From positions 110,515,297-110,579,296 of the forward strand of contig CM048750.1 of assembly GCA_026315105.1 (NCBI GenBank): DNA of 64,000 nucleotides, written 5' to 3'. Of this stretch, positions 43,701-55,055 are shown piece after piece (position 1 is the stretch's first letter; every line of letters starts with the position of its first letter). A model generated the notes under the pieces. The model worked only from the letters and a program-made list of their open reading frames with translations, was not told where the DNA came from and did not search any database. Both the position numbers and the translations under genes were made by a program. Source of the DNA: Locusta migratoria. Lineage: Eukaryota; Arthropoda; Insecta; Orthoptera; Acrididae.

Positions 43701-44146
43701 TTAATTTAAATGTTACGAAATCCTTTCTGAAAGCATTTGTCTGGAGTGTAGCATTGTATGGGAGTGAAACATGGACGATAAGGGGTTCAGATAAAAAGAT
43801 GGTAGCAGCTTTTGAAATGTGGTGCTACCGACGAATGATGAAAATTAGATGGGTAGACCACGTAACTAATGAGGAGGTGCTTAACCGAATCGGGGAGAAA
43901 AGGAGTTTCTGGCGTATCCTGACTAAGAGAAGGGATAGATTGGTTGGATACATTCTGAGATATCAAGGAATTGTCAACTTAGCATTAGAAGGAAGCGTGT
44001 GGGGTAAAAATTGTAGAGGGAGACCGAGGGACGAATATAGTAAGCAGATTCAAAAGGATGTAGGTTGCCGAACGTATTCTCAGATGAAGAGACTTGCACA
44101 GGACAGGGTAGCGTGGAGAGGTGCATCAAATCAGTCTGCGGACTGA
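40706..44146 (+). pseudogene. RTE-like reverse transcriptase, interrupted
   Basis: The order is LKDLNRNRAPGVDDIPSELL (fingers), then a frameshift near 41095, ISLISHGCKILTRIIYRRME, EEDQFGFRRNVGTREAI, FVDLEKAFDNVHWNTLF (motif A with Asp) and, after the insertion, VRQGCSLSPMLFNLYIEQ (motif B). A stop occurs in FG-stop-DIK at 43353. The catalytic box near 43400 reads FANDIV, so the first Asp of FADD is Asn. A frameshift at about 43605 removes part of the GSKITSDG block, after which 43598-44146 is open to the family C-terminus (WGKNCRGRPRDEYSKQIQKD, ending SNQSAD). Confidence 0.88.
41364..43157. mobile_element. Unidentified 1794-bp insertion with perfect 18-bp target duplication
   Basis: The 18-bp repeat gtatcaggggtaaaatat occurs at 41346-41363 and 43158-43175. 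The insert begins gtgacacaacaacacagtg and ends gacgggtagggttata. It has no long open frame, no poly-A end, no obvious terminal repeats and an AT-rich right half. A word tggcgaccgt at about 42861 resembles a primer-binding site of LTR elements. The long duplication points to target-primed reverse transcription rather than an LTR integrase. Confidence 0.7.
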
Positions 44147-44165
44147 AGACCACAAGAACAACAAC

Positions 44166-45394
44166 ATATGTGATTTCATGTTGTGCGATTGTGTGTAACT
44201 GTCGTCTATTTCCCTTCCATTTAATTGATCTCCTATTGATGGCAGCAATTACCGAAACCGTTTGAGTGTAACAAATAAAAGTATTTTATAGCTCTGGCAC
44301 AAGAATGACTTTTTCAAAGTACATCGTGGCTGTAGACTGCCACCTAAAAACAACATTATTTTTATTTTATTTTCATTTTTATTTATAATATTATTTTTAT
44401 TTTTTTGTTCAAATTTCTTCAAATCTGTTTTGTACATTTCCATTTAATTTATTTTGCAATGATACATTCCCTTGTATGTTGATGTTCGTTAAAAAATGTA
44501 TTATGCACATAGATTTTTTTTGCACTGTGTATACATTCGATAACAAAAATCGTTAAAATCGCTTCACTAATATCTAAGTTATCACAATTTTGCAATTTAG
44601 CCTCCTTTTTGGAGGAACTGTTTCACCCCTTAAATATGTTTTATGGCCACTAAAAAATACTTGTCCCTTATTTTTTCATTTTTCCTAACATATCCAAATT
44701 TTAGAAAAATAGGCAAGCATCAGATCCGTAAGTTTACTTGTAAGGGACAGCCGACAACTTGTACCTCACACCATCTAGAAGTCGAGGAGTTTAGACAGTT
44801 TCGCAGCGTCTGCACGATTCCATCCCGGTCTCGACGTTTCCTCAAACATGCAATAAACAGCGTCGTAATGAATATACGGCAAAAGAGCAGACGGCTACTC
44901 CTTGCAGGTGGACCACCGCTTTGCAGAGCGCCAGCTTGCAGACTGCTTTGAGGGGCGCCGGCTTGCACCGAGTAGTGCTGCAAGAAGGCCTCGGCGGCCA
45001 CCTCGCTCGGATTACGGGGAATCCATTAGGGGCTGCCCCCTGCTGGGCCGTCATTAAATTTGCGCAGCGGCCCGGCTCCCTCCTCAGCCGGTCCCCAACA
45101 ACCCCCGAGAGCTCCGACTGCGGCTACATTACTACGTCGCAGCTGGCCAGCCACTTCGCCGAAACCGTCCGAGAGTCAGCCTCCACTGACGACCATCCAG
45201 CGACCGCCTTTACATCCAGAATCGAGTCATACTGGGCGGGATCAAATCAAGTTGTAATTGTGCGGATCAACAGAGCTATCCAAGCACGACCCACGACCCG
45301 CCTACATAATCTCGAAGCCCTGGATAAAAAAAAAAAAAGTGCTACTACACTCCTCACTGCAATTCAGGGATTTGGAGATATATCATACACAATA
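44166..45394. other. Unassigned sequence with a GC-rich part
   Basis: Positions 44880-45320 are GC- and CpG-rich with overlapping open frames on both strands (one of 211 codons runs on into LINE sequence). No domain was recognised. The first half is AT-rich. Confidence 0.35.
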
Positions 45395-45566
45395 GACATA
45401 TGGTTAATTAAGTCGGTGACAGTAAAAGACCTGGAAGAGCAGTTAAACAGAATGGACAATGTCTTGAAAGGAAGGTATAAGATGAACAATAGCGACAGTA
45501 AAACAAAAGTGATTGAAGGTAGTGTCAGAAAGTCAAGCTATACAAGAAGCAATTAGATAAGCTAAT
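45395..45566 (+). pseudogene. RTE-like LINE fragment
   Basis: It encodes VKDLEEQLNRMDNVLKGRYK and KTKVIEGSVRKS, matching the segment after the catalytic box in the copies at 43430 and 46510. It ends at the left flank of the palindromic mariner MITE. Confidence 0.75.
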
Positions 45567-45568
45567 TA

Positions 45569-46266
45569 CGAGGCGTGTCCAGAAAGTAAGTTCCGTTAGG
45601 GTATATAAAACGAACGGGTACAGATACAGAAAAAATATTTATTGTACAAAAATCTACAACTGTTACACTACTTTTCTACATAGCTTCCGAAATTTTGTAG
45701 ACAAGTGTCATAGCATAGCACAAGGTTTTGTGTGCCTTTTTCATAGAATGTTGCCGCCTGTGTATTCAACCATGTGGTAACATGTTCTTTCAGTTTGTCA
45801 TCATCGTTGAAGTGTTGTCCACCAAGGACAGATTTTAGGTGTAAGAAGAGGGTACTGTCAAAAGATTTTTTTTTTTTCACGATAATGCCTGACCTCACAC
45901 ACCGAATATAACCAAACAATTCTTATGGAAATGTCAATGGGATCTGTTTGATCATCCTCTATACAGCTCGGACCTCTCTCCTAGCGACTTTCATCTCTTC
46001 TTACACTTAAAATCTGTCCTTGGTGGTCAACACTTCAACGATGATAAAGAGCTGTTACCACATGGTTGAATACACAGGCGGCAACCTTCTGTGAAGGATG
46101 CATGCAAACACTTGTGGCACGCTATGACAAGTACCTACAAAATTTCGGCAGTTATTTGGAAAAGTAGTTTAAGAGTTGTAGAATTTTCTGCAAGAAAAAT
46201 TTCTTCTTTATCTGTGTAAAATTTCATTTTATTACCAAACTGAACTTACTTTCTGGACGCGCCTCG
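45569..46266. mobile_element. Palindromic mariner-derived MITE, copy 2
   Basis: It is flanked by TA (45567-45568 and 46267-46268) with mariner ends. The left arm encodes on the minus strand HLKSVLGGQHFNDDDKLKEH, TTWLNTQAATFYEKGTQNLV and NFGSYVEK (45847-45668). The right arm on the plus strand runs from the HDNA-PHT region (about 45890) through DLSPSDFHLFLHLKSVLGGQ to YLEK. The inter-arm junction actgtcaaaagatttttttt is the same as in 12597-13284, and the element is in opposite orientation. Confidence 0.88.
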
Positions 46267-46268
46267 TA

Positions 46269-47250
46269 TATTCAACCTATACAAACACCAGACAGCAAAT
46301 ATATGAGTCGAAGGACAAGATAGGGACGCAGAGGTTGGGATGGGAATAAGACAGGGTTGTAGCCTTTCCCCAATGTTGTTCAATCTGTACATTGAGCAAG
46401 CCATGAAGGAATGTAAGGAGAAATTTGGAGAGGGAATTAAAGATCAAGGAGAAGAAATAAAAATTTTGCAGTTTGCTAATGACATAGTAATTTTGTCAGA
46501 GACTGCAAAGGATCTGGAAGAGCAATTGAATGGAATGGATAGTGTCTTGAAAGAAGATATAAGATGAACATTAACAAGAGTAAAACGAGGGTAGTGGAAT
46601 GTAATGTCAGAAAATCAGGCGATGCTGAAGGAATTAGATTAGGTAATGAGACGATAAAAGTAGTACATGTGTTTTGTTATTTAGGTAGCAAGATAACTTC
46701 TGATGGCCAAAGTAAAGAAGAAATAAAATGCAGAATGGCTATGGGAAGACGAGTGTTTCTGAAGAAGCGAAGTCTGTTGACATCCAGTATTAATTTAAAT
46801 GTTAAGAAGTCCTTTCTGAAAGCGTTTCCCTGGAGTGTAGCATTGTATGGGAATGAAACGTGGACAATGAGTTCAGACAAAACGGTAATAGATGCTTTCG
46901 AAATCTGATGCTACAGACAAATGATGAAGATTAGATGGGTAGATCACGTAACTAATGAGGAGGTGCTCAACAGAATTGGGGAGAAAAAGAGTTTCTGGCA
47001 TGTCCTGAGTAAGAGAAGGGGTAGGTTGGTGGGACACATTCTGAGACATCAAGGAATCGTTAACTTAGCATTAGAAGGAAGTGGGTGGGGTAAAAATCGT
47101 TCAGGGAGACCGAGAGATGAATACAGTAAGCAGATTCAAAAGGATGTAGGGTGCCATAGGTATTCTCAGATGAAGGGACAGGGTAGCGTGGAGAGCTGCA
47201 TCAAAGCAGTCTGCAGACTGAATACTATAACAATGACAACTAGACAATAA
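46269..47250 (+). pseudogene. RTE-like LINE, 3' two thirds
   Basis: It encodes IRQGCSLSPMLFNLYIEQAM (motif B), LQFANDIVILSETAKDLEEQ with Asn in the catalytic box, a single-base frameshift near 46550, SKITSDGQSKEEIKCRMAMG, LKAFPWSVALYGNETWT, a TGA at 46906-46908 where the family has TGG (WCYRRMM), then MMKIRWVDHVTNEEVLNRIG, GHILRHQGIVNLALEGSGWG and RPRDEYSKQIQKD. The last residues are frameshifted by a small deletion. Confidence 0.85.
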
Positions 47251-47775
47251 AGGTTGCAGTAAAATAACTTATGATGGTCATAGTACAGAGGATATAAAGT
47301 GCAGAATGGCAATTGGAGGAAAAGCGTTTTTGAAGAAGAGATGTTTGCTAACATCGAATATTAATTTGTGTCAAAAGTCTGATTGCATTTGTGAGGAATG
47401 TTGCGTTCTACGGGATTGAAACTAGGACGATAAATAGTTTAGAGAGGAAGAGGATAGAGGCTTTTGAAATATGTTGCTATAGAAGAATGGTGAAGATTAT
47501 GTGGGTAGATTGCATAATTAATGAAGAGGTACTGAACATAATTGGTAAGAAAAGGAATTTGTGGCATACCTTGACTAAAAGAAAGCATTGGTTGGTACCA
47601 TACATTCTCAGATACCAAGGAATCGTAAATTTAGCATTGGAGGGAAGTATGTGAGGGAAAAATCGCAGAGGGAGACCAAGAGAGGAATATAGTAAGTACA
47701 TTCAGATAGATCTGTGTTGCCGATCATACGAGGAGATGAAGAGGCTTGAAAGTAGCCTGATATTAAAATAAACAA
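47251..47775 (+). pseudogene. RTE-like LINE 3' fragment, older subfamily
   Basis: It encodes FYGIETRTINSLERKRIEAF, EICCYRRMVKIMWVD, NEEVLNIIGKKRNLWHTLTK and YILRYQGIVNLALEGSM followed by a stop. Differences from the neighbouring copies are many, so it belongs to another subfamily or is older. Confidence 0.8.
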
Positions 47776-48205
47776 GATCTCGGGCAGTTGAGATCCGCAA
47801 ATGAAAGTTAAAACGCTCACTGCTGCTCTAAATTACTTTATGAGTGGCCACAATATATGCGCAACGGAAATTTATCTACCTGCTCACTCCTTAAGGGAGC
47901 AGCCAACGTTTTAACAAACAATAAATCAATGTCAAAAAATAAATGAATAGATAATTAAACATGGCACGGGGAGCATGAAATCATAAAGCAGAGGTTTGAT
48001 ACTCTAATATCATAATGTATTCATAAAAATAGCAAGCACATAAATGTAGGGGGACCAAATTAAGCATACACCTTGTACAAAAGTGAATTAAATCATATAA
48101 TTACTGACCATATTAAAATTGTTTCTGCCCTTTATGAATATGGAGGTAACATGGGAGGACATTTTCAAATACACAATCGGTAGCTGAAAGCACATTCATT
48201 CATTC
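47776..48205. other. Unassigned sequence between LINE copies
   Basis: No coding or repeat signature was recognised. Confidence 0.35.
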
Positions 48206-48770
48206 ACAATAAAAGTAGTAGTTGAGTTTTGATATTTAGGAAGCAAGATAACTTCTGATGGTCGAAGTAAAGATGATATAAAATGAAGAATGAATAAGAA
48301 AATTTGTTGACATCCAATATTAGTTTAAATGTTAGGAAGTCCTTTCTGGAAGAATTTGTCTTGAGTGTAGCATTGTATGGGAGTGAAACGTGGACGATAA
48401 AGATCTCAGACAAAAAGATAATAGAAGCTTTCGAAATGTTGTGCTAGGGACGAATGATGATGACTAGACGGGTAGATCATGTAACTAATGAGTTGCTTAA
48501 CATAATTGTTGAGAAAAGGAGTTTTTGGCATATCCTGACTAAGAGAATGGATAGGTTGGTGGGACACATTCTGAGACATCAAAGAATCGGCAACTAAGCA
48601 TTAGAAGGAAGTGTGTGGGGAAAAAATTGTAGAGGGAGACCGAGGGACAAAAACAGTAAGCAGATTCAAAAGGATGAAGGTTGCCGTTCGTATTCTCAGA
48701 TGAAGAGGACAGGGTATCGTGGAGAGCTGCATCAAATCAGTCTAAGGACTGAAGACCGCAACAACAACAA
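48206..48770 (+). pseudogene. RTE-like LINE 3' fragment
   Basis: It has the same C-terminal order as the other copies: SKITSDGRSKDD, LTSNISLNVRKSFL, SVALYGSETWTI, then MWGKNCRGRPRDKNSKQIQK at 48613. A deletion removes the GRKAFLKKR part and several stops occur. It ends ggactgaagaccgcaacaac. Confidence 0.82.
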
Positions 48771-48813
48771 AGGCCCAATCCTGTCCGCCCATTTTTATTA
48801 TCATTGCATTTCA

Positions 48814-49011
48814 AATCAAATATTTGTATAGCTTATGGGACTTAACTACGGGGCCATCAGTCCCTAAACTTACAAACTACTTATGAACTAGCTAACACTA
48901 AGGAAGGCACAAATATCCATGCCCGATGGGGGGTGTTCGAACCCCCGACCGTAGTGACCGTGCAGACCGTGACTGGCGCGCCGCAGTCCCCTCGGCCGCC
49001 GCGGCCTGCGT
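48814..49011 (-). mobile_element. tRNA-headed SINE, family 1 (minus strand)
   Basis: It is flanked by the 11-bp direct repeat attgcatttca at 48803-48813 and 49012-49022. Head, B-box and body are present. Confidence 0.9.
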
Positions 49012-49022
49012 ATTGCATTTCA

Positions 49023-50312
49023 TTAATAAATTTACTCTAACTTCATTTGCTCTATTTTCCTATTTAAAGATAATTAACTAAAAGTTTGCTTCTCAGTAGA
49101 ACGGAATTTTCATTTTACTGAGACACTGCTTAATACCACATGCCTGTACTCGGTGAGGTCATTTAGAAGTGATTATCAATTTTTATACTTACAGGAGTGG
49201 TCGTTCGGTTCATTCTGAGTACAGCTAAGAAGCTCTACATGTCTCGAATTGAAACATGCATTGCTTTCTGATGTCTAAGCCTGCATGTCACGGTAGGTAT
49301 GTTCCACCTGAAAAGCCATCGTTTTAGGGTACAAAACACTGCAGATCAATTCTTGCATACCAATACCTGGTGAAGGAAATCGTGTATACAGGCCGGTGGA
49401 TCGTAAGATGCAACCTCCTAGAACGTCAACTTCATCTCTGTTATTCCTCATACTATTGATTGATAATATGGGGTCTCCATTTAAAAAAGAAAACAGAAAA
49501 GAAAGGGAAAGAAAACCAAGTTTGTGTTGGAAAAAGTATTTTTTCACGTTTTAGGATTTCTCATGGCACATAATTTCACAAGCCCTGCCGTACGTCAATG
49601 TTCACAAAAGTCGTTTTTCAATATTTAATGTTTTCTAGAGATATTTGGGGTGAAAACTTTAAGTGAAACATTTTATATACAGGATGATGCATTTAAAGCT
49701 GTTTTTTTTTTAGCATAATTGGAAAAATACAAATCAGATTATAAAGAAGTCGCAGTAAAGTTTTTCATCCAGAAGTGGTACGTAAACTAACACGAATCTT
49801 GACAACCCTGCACCATCACTGGTGGCGTCAGGGGGAATGTGCAGGAACTCCTGTTTTTATTGAAGATTTTTATTCTTGTGAAAAAATATGTAACTTTTGT
49901 GCAAAACAATTTTTTGGCTTCATGAGACATGTCGCTGTAATCGGTAAAAATAAAAATGAATTGAAAATTGTCGTAAGCCGGTAATGTCTCGCACAAATAC
50001 ACATCGGACGTTTCTCTAGATTTAACACTTCCTGTATCAGTAAACAGTTGATTTGTATTGGGAACGTATTAGCATAGCTTTGACGAGCTTCAAAATTTCT
50101 GAGAGCCTCAAAGTACAAGGAAATCATATATCTCTCTCTCTCTCAAATCGTTAAAATCGTGGAGTAATTGCGTAGAGATGTAACAGTCCGAATCAATGAT
50201 ATGCGCTGACTGAGATCTATAATGAAACGAAAAAAGTGTTTGATAGAAAATTAATCATTTTTTCACGGAGAAGCCATCATATTCATCAAATACTTTGTTT
50301 GATGGATATATA
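49023..50312. other. Unassigned sequence
   Basis: Only short open frames under 95 codons occur, with no family resemblance. A short (TC)n run lies at about 50132-50144. Confidence 0.4.
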
Positions 50313-51190
50313 TTGGGTGTTACAAAAAGGTACGGTCAAACTTTCAGTGAACATTCATGTGTCCGGAAACGCTTACTTTCCATGTTAGAGCTCATTTTAT
50401 TACTTCTCTTCAAATCACATTAATCATGGAATGGAAACAGACAGCAACAGAACGTACCAGTGCGACTTCAAACACTTTGTTACAGGAAATGTTCAAAATG
50501 TCCTCCGTTAGCGAGGATACATGCATCCACCCTCCCGTCGCATGGAATCCCTGATGCGCTGATGCAGCCCTGGAGAATGGCGTATTGTATCACAGCCGTC
50601 CACAATAGGAGCACAAAGAGTCTCTACATTTGGTACCGGGGTTGCGTAGACAAGAGCTTTCAAATGCCCCCATAAATGGAAGTCAAGAGGGTTGAGGTCA
50701 GGAGAGCGTGGAGGCCATGGAATTGGTCCACCTCTACCAATCCCTCGGTAACCGAATCTGTTGAGAAGCGTACGAATATGTCGACTGAAATGTGCAGGAG
50801 CTCCATCGTGCATGAACCACATGTTGTGTCGTACTTGTAAAGGCACATGTTCTAGCAGCACAGGGAGTGTATCCCGTATGAAATCATGATAACGTGCTCC
50901 AGTGAGCGTAGATGGAAGAACATGAGGCCCAATCAAGACATCACCAACAATTCCTGCCCAAACGTTCACAGAAAATCTGTGATGATGACGTGATTGCACA
51001 ATTGCGTGCGGATTCTCGTCAGTCCACACATGTTGATTGTGAAAATTTACAGTTTGATCTCGCTGGAATGAAATTTACATTTAAAGAGAAATGAGCTTTA
51101 ACATGGAAATTAAGAGTTTCCGGACGCATGTCCACATAACATATTTTCTTTCTTTGTGTGTGAGGACTGTTTCCTGAAAGTAAAACCTTT
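50313..51190 (-). mobile_element. Internally deleted Tc1/mariner-type element (minus strand)
   Basis: It is a relative of 1483-2379 in opposite orientation. The left end reads ttgggtgttacaaaaagg after TA, and the right end retains tgaggactgtttcctgaaag before it decays next to a SINE. The retained gene segment is the same as in 1483-2379, so both stem from one deletion derivative. Confidence 0.82.
50508..51029 (-). pseudogene. Tc1/mariner-superfamily transposase, 3' part (minus strand)
   Basis: A 173-codon frame encodes VNVWAGIVGDVLIGPHVLPS, NMWFMHDGAPAHFSRHIRTL (second catalytic Asp at residue 75), RSPDLNPLDFHLWGHLKAL (third catalytic Asp at residue 116) and VETLCAPIVDGCDTIRHSPG. The spacing of 40 residues between these two Asp residues is longer than the 34 of classical mariner, as in some other Tc1/mariner families. 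The FTD motif with the first catalytic Asp, kept in the 1.5-kb copy, has been lost here, and the C-terminus is frameshifted after RDSMRREGG. Confidence 0.83.
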
Positions 51191-51198
51191 TCCGCAGT

Positions 51199-51390
51199 TC
51201 AAATGTTTGTTAAGCTTATGGGACTTAACTACGGGGTCATCAGTCCCTAAACTTACAAACTACTTATCAACTACCTTATACTAAGGACGGCACAAATATC
51301 CATGCCCGAGGGGGGATTCGAACGCCCGACCGTAGTGGCCGTGCAGACCGTGACTGGAGCGCCTCAGTCCCCTCGGCCACCGCTGCCGGC
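51199..51390 (-). mobile_element. tRNA-headed SINE, family 1 (minus strand)
   Basis: It lies at the decayed right end of the Tc1/mariner-type element. Head, B-box (gcgttcgaatcccccc on the minus strand) and 3' body are intact. No clear target duplication was found. Confidence 0.88.
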
Positions 51391-53398
51391 TATATATACC
51401 ATTTAGATTCTCCGTGGGGGAAAAATGCTATTTTTCTATCAGACACTTTTTTCCTTCCGTGATAGATGACGCTTTCTTTAACTGACAAAAATTAAAATGA
51501 GTTGAAACTGGTTTAAAAGCGGCAAATATCTCAAAGAAATAGACATCAGATGAAAATGAAAGTACAGTATTTATAATAATATGAAGATAGTAAAGACGAG
51601 CGTTGAGCCGCCAACAGACAAAAAAGACGCGAAAGACGTACAAACACACACATAATTCTAAATTTTCGGACTGAGAACATTCATGCACACAATCACTCAG
51701 GCACACTCATCCACATACGTCAGCCATCTCTGACCGGCCAACACGTGTTGGTCGACCAGATAGGCTGACTTATGTGGATGAGTGTGCCGGAGTTATTGTG
51801 TGGATGAATGTTCTCTGCCTGAGGAAAGCCGCGGCCGAAAATTTAGAATTGTGTTTTCGATAATGATATTACGTGACACGTCTTACAATCGAATGAAGCA
51901 TACTCTATAATCATGATCTCAGTCCGCGTATTTCAATGATTCGGACTGCACACATCTTTTCTCAACTATTCCATTATTTTAACGACTGCAAAGAGAGATT
52001 AGATATGATTTCCTCGTACTTCGAGGATCTCAGAAATGTTAATGTTCGTCAGAACTATGCTACTCTGTTTCCAACATAGTCCAACTGTAGATATCTTTTA
52101 AAAATATTCCTTAATATGCTCTGGCCCACTTAATTATGTGTATATCGTCTACTCTAAGTTATCAAAGAAGTATTTTTGGCTGAAGAGTGGAAACATTTGT
52201 ACCACTACCAGCCCCTCTTGCTTCCCCTCAAACATATAGCCATAGGCGGGGATGAAATACAATAAAATCTTTGTTTTATATTATATTGGTTTTAGAATAT
52301 TTTCCACGATTCGTTTGCTGTTGTTTAAAAAAAAATCGTTAACGCTCATCGTTGCTAAGACGCAGTCATGTTGAAATTTCTATCACGTCGATTTACAACA
52401 AAATTTATCTGAAAGTAATTTTGTTTATTAAGCAAATTTATTTAGTGTGGTGCATAACAGCATGAAGGGAGCAGCGTATGTAATGCCAATCGCTGGCGTG
52501 TCGGAAGACTAATTGGCCATCGGCACTCAGCTGCAATCCGCTTCCCCGTTGCGGCGGTGCTGTTTGGAAGCAGTGCTGGGCACGTATCATCCACTTCGGG
52601 GAATCGGGCGAGATTACAGAAAACGAGTTCTGTCCCGGGAGGCGCGGATTCATCCCGAAGCTGTTAACGGAATGCGTTTCCCTGAATTAGCTGATGACGA
52701 CTGCTGTGTCGCACGTTAACGTGTCAATGTTTGCCGACGTTTCGGAATCTGTGTGTCCTTATCTGGCGTATTCGCTGTTAAAACGTTAAATATTTAGCCT
52801 CTACTGCTGAGAAAACATTAAAAATGTACAAATTACTCTGGCTCCCACTCGAATGAGAGAAATTCACAAATATAACAGTACGTCGACCGAACATGGTAAC
52901 TCGCGGTCAAACGAAAAATTATAAAAACAGATAGATTAGCAATGGACCACCCATTATTTCCATTGATGTTCTCACAATCAGCTTTCTTTAATTTGAACCT
53001 CTAAGCCAAAGATGGAATCCTTCTGGAAAATTTGAACGACAACATAAGTGCGTACAGTTCAATAAGAAAAAAGAAAGCAGAGACATTAACTTACTACGCA
53101 TTACTATCGTCTAAATCACGAGAAAATCTTTGTAATGCACAGACAGACTATAGTGGGCTCGTAACCCCTTACACAATCTAGAGGTTTCTGTTAGTTCCAA
53201 CACCCATCACTTATGCTAGACGAATACTAGATCACACATTTCAACTTCTCTCCTCCGATCAGCAGCCCACTTCTTGCATCTCTGGAATGTTTACATTCGG
53301 CACCTACCGTAGTTGCATCGAAGCAATGAGTACAGATGAGAAACTAATGTTGGTTCCTGTGTGATGTAACTCGTAATGATTTATAACATCTGTAAGTG
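51391..53398. other. Unassigned sequence with one hairpin repeat
   Basis: Apart from the hairpin at 51653-51858 nothing was recognised. Open frames are short. Confidence 0.4.
51653..51858. repeat. Hairpin repeat, about 100-bp imperfect arms
   Basis: The arms contain gaacattcatgcacacaatc and gattgtgtggatgaatgttc-like partners, and aattctaaattttcgg with ccgaaaatttagaatt at the base. The axis is at ccaacacgtgttgg (51738-51751). Confidence 0.88.
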
Positions 53399-53660
53399 TG
53401 AATTTCTGTACGGTGTACGTTTATCACGTCTGTACCATAAGACATAAATAGCTAAAGATTTGTACAGTTACAAATGTCTACCCGAGGAAGGCTTTAGGCA
53501 CGCTTTTATGGCGATCGGATAGCTATATATGAATGTCTGTTCGGTGTACGCTTATCTCGTCCAAACGACAAGACGCAGAGACTTAAATATTTGTACAGTT
53601 ACTAATTTATACCTGAGGCAGGTTTTAGGCACGGTTTTATAGCGATCTGATAGCCATTTA
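53399..53660. repeat. Two-copy tandem repeat, 131-bp period
   Basis: Copies start at 53399 and 53530 with tgaatttctgtacggtgtac and tgaatgtctgttcggtgtac. Both continue to cttttat- or gttttat-type endings with ggcgatcggatagc or agcgatctgatagc. A single copy in antisense lies at about 35719-35850. Confidence 0.82.
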
Positions 53661-54463
53661 GTAATTTGAAGAATATAACGCGAAATGCGTAACAATAATT
53701 ACTCTTTGAAAATTATATTTACTCTTTGAAAATGGTTTTATTGGTTGCATTGTTGCTTTAGGGTTGATAATGGTAAAAGGGTGGAGTATATTGGGATGGA
53801 AAGTTATTGGTGTATATACAATTCTACGTGTGTGGGTATTAACATTTCGCTCTGCAGCGAAAATTATAGAACGCAAACGAATGGTGTGTGTTTAATTGTT
53901 GCCGAAGTCTCCCGTTGTACATCATAGCAGTTCCATGCCGACAGCTGTAAGGGGATGGAAGATATGGTGGTTGAAAGTCGTCAGATTATAAGAAAATTCG
54001 GACTGAAGGCCAGCGATGACGTTTGCGACTCTATAGCAAGGAGATTACGTACAGCGAAACGTGATGCCACAGACCATATCTTTGGTCTACGCGTGCTACA
54101 ATGTCTTCAGCTCTTCCTCTGTAAGGTTAAGCATACGAATAATGAAATATAAGAATAAATAAATAAAGCAGTAAAAAAGAAATTTCTTTTTAATACGTCT
54201 CTTTAAAAAAAAACGATTTGACGTTTCGCGCATTACATCAAGTGATCCATCTGTGATATTATTACAGTCATTATTGTTGAATTTCGTGATTGGATTCATC
54301 GAAACGAGTGCATTTTTACCTGTGATTTCTTATATATTCTCTGATAAATGTAACTTGTTTTTAGAAAAAAGGAGATGGACAGAGACAGAGTGGATAGGAA
54401 AAGTACTAACTCAAGGTTCGAATAAATAAATAAATACCCGGGCAACGCCGGGTTTTCAGCTAG
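53661..54463 (+). mobile_element. Helitron-like 3' terminus with upstream non-coding sequence
   Basis: At 54437-54454 acccgggcaacgccgggt forms a 6-bp stem with a 6-nt loop. It is followed by tttcagctag at 54454-54463 and then T, which is the hairpin-plus-CTRR end of Helitrons inserting before T. I could not locate the 5' TC end, and no Rep/helicase coding is visible, so this would be a non-autonomous copy. A 65-codon frame at 53955-54152 is unassigned. Confidence 0.55.
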
Positions 54464-55055
54464 TACGCAAAATGAGCGAAGAAGCTCTACCTATTCTTTC
54501 TACCGACTCGTCGTAAATTTACGTGACACTACTGCGACCCATTACCGCATTAAATGGTTCTTTTATCAGCTACTACCGTCAGTAGAGGGCGTTGGTCGGC
54601 TAAGTATTTATCCCTTCCTTATATTAGCCCATCTCCTTCTTCCCCCTTTCCCCACCGCCTGCTGACCCACTTTCTGACCATTTCACTTTCTTTCACGCTC
54701 AGCTCAATAATATTAATGTCATGTCTCCGAATAATGTGTACCATAATAATATAATTTTCCAGATACATTGAGTCGTAAGTCAGGAAATTGTGTGGAAAAT
54801 GTTTGCGAAAAATAATAAAGACGTAATACGTTACGGTCCTAAGCATGATAGAGCAGTTTTCATTCATCTCACTACTTATGACGATATTTCAAGGACTACG
54901 TCTCGTACTATGATGAAATCTGGAAGGTACACTCTTTGACAAAATATTTGGGTGATAGGCGGGCTGTCGCAGAGTCAAAGTGCGTGACAGGGAGCAATAC
55001 ATCTTCTTCGCTGATATGCTCAAAGTCCGGCTATCTGCAGAATCAAATCAGATTC
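54464..55055. other. Unassigned sequence
   Basis: No coding or repeat signature was recognised. Confidence 0.4.

Larger units (their letters stand above)
40706..44165 (+). mobile_element. RTE-like LINE, longest copy, split by a 1.8-kb insertion
   Basis: The left part is 40706-41363 and the right part 43176-44165. The coding sequence continues across the insertion without loss once the 18-bp duplicated target is counted once. The 3' end is gcggactgaagaccacaaga followed by an aac-rich tail. The 5' end is truncated within the region upstream of the reverse transcriptase. Confidence 0.88.

Noticed and set aside
44921..45556. 211-codon open frame on the plus strand
   Set aside because: The first half is GC-rich sequence that is open in several frames on both strands, and the end runs into RTE-like LINE sequence. 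A chance fusion.
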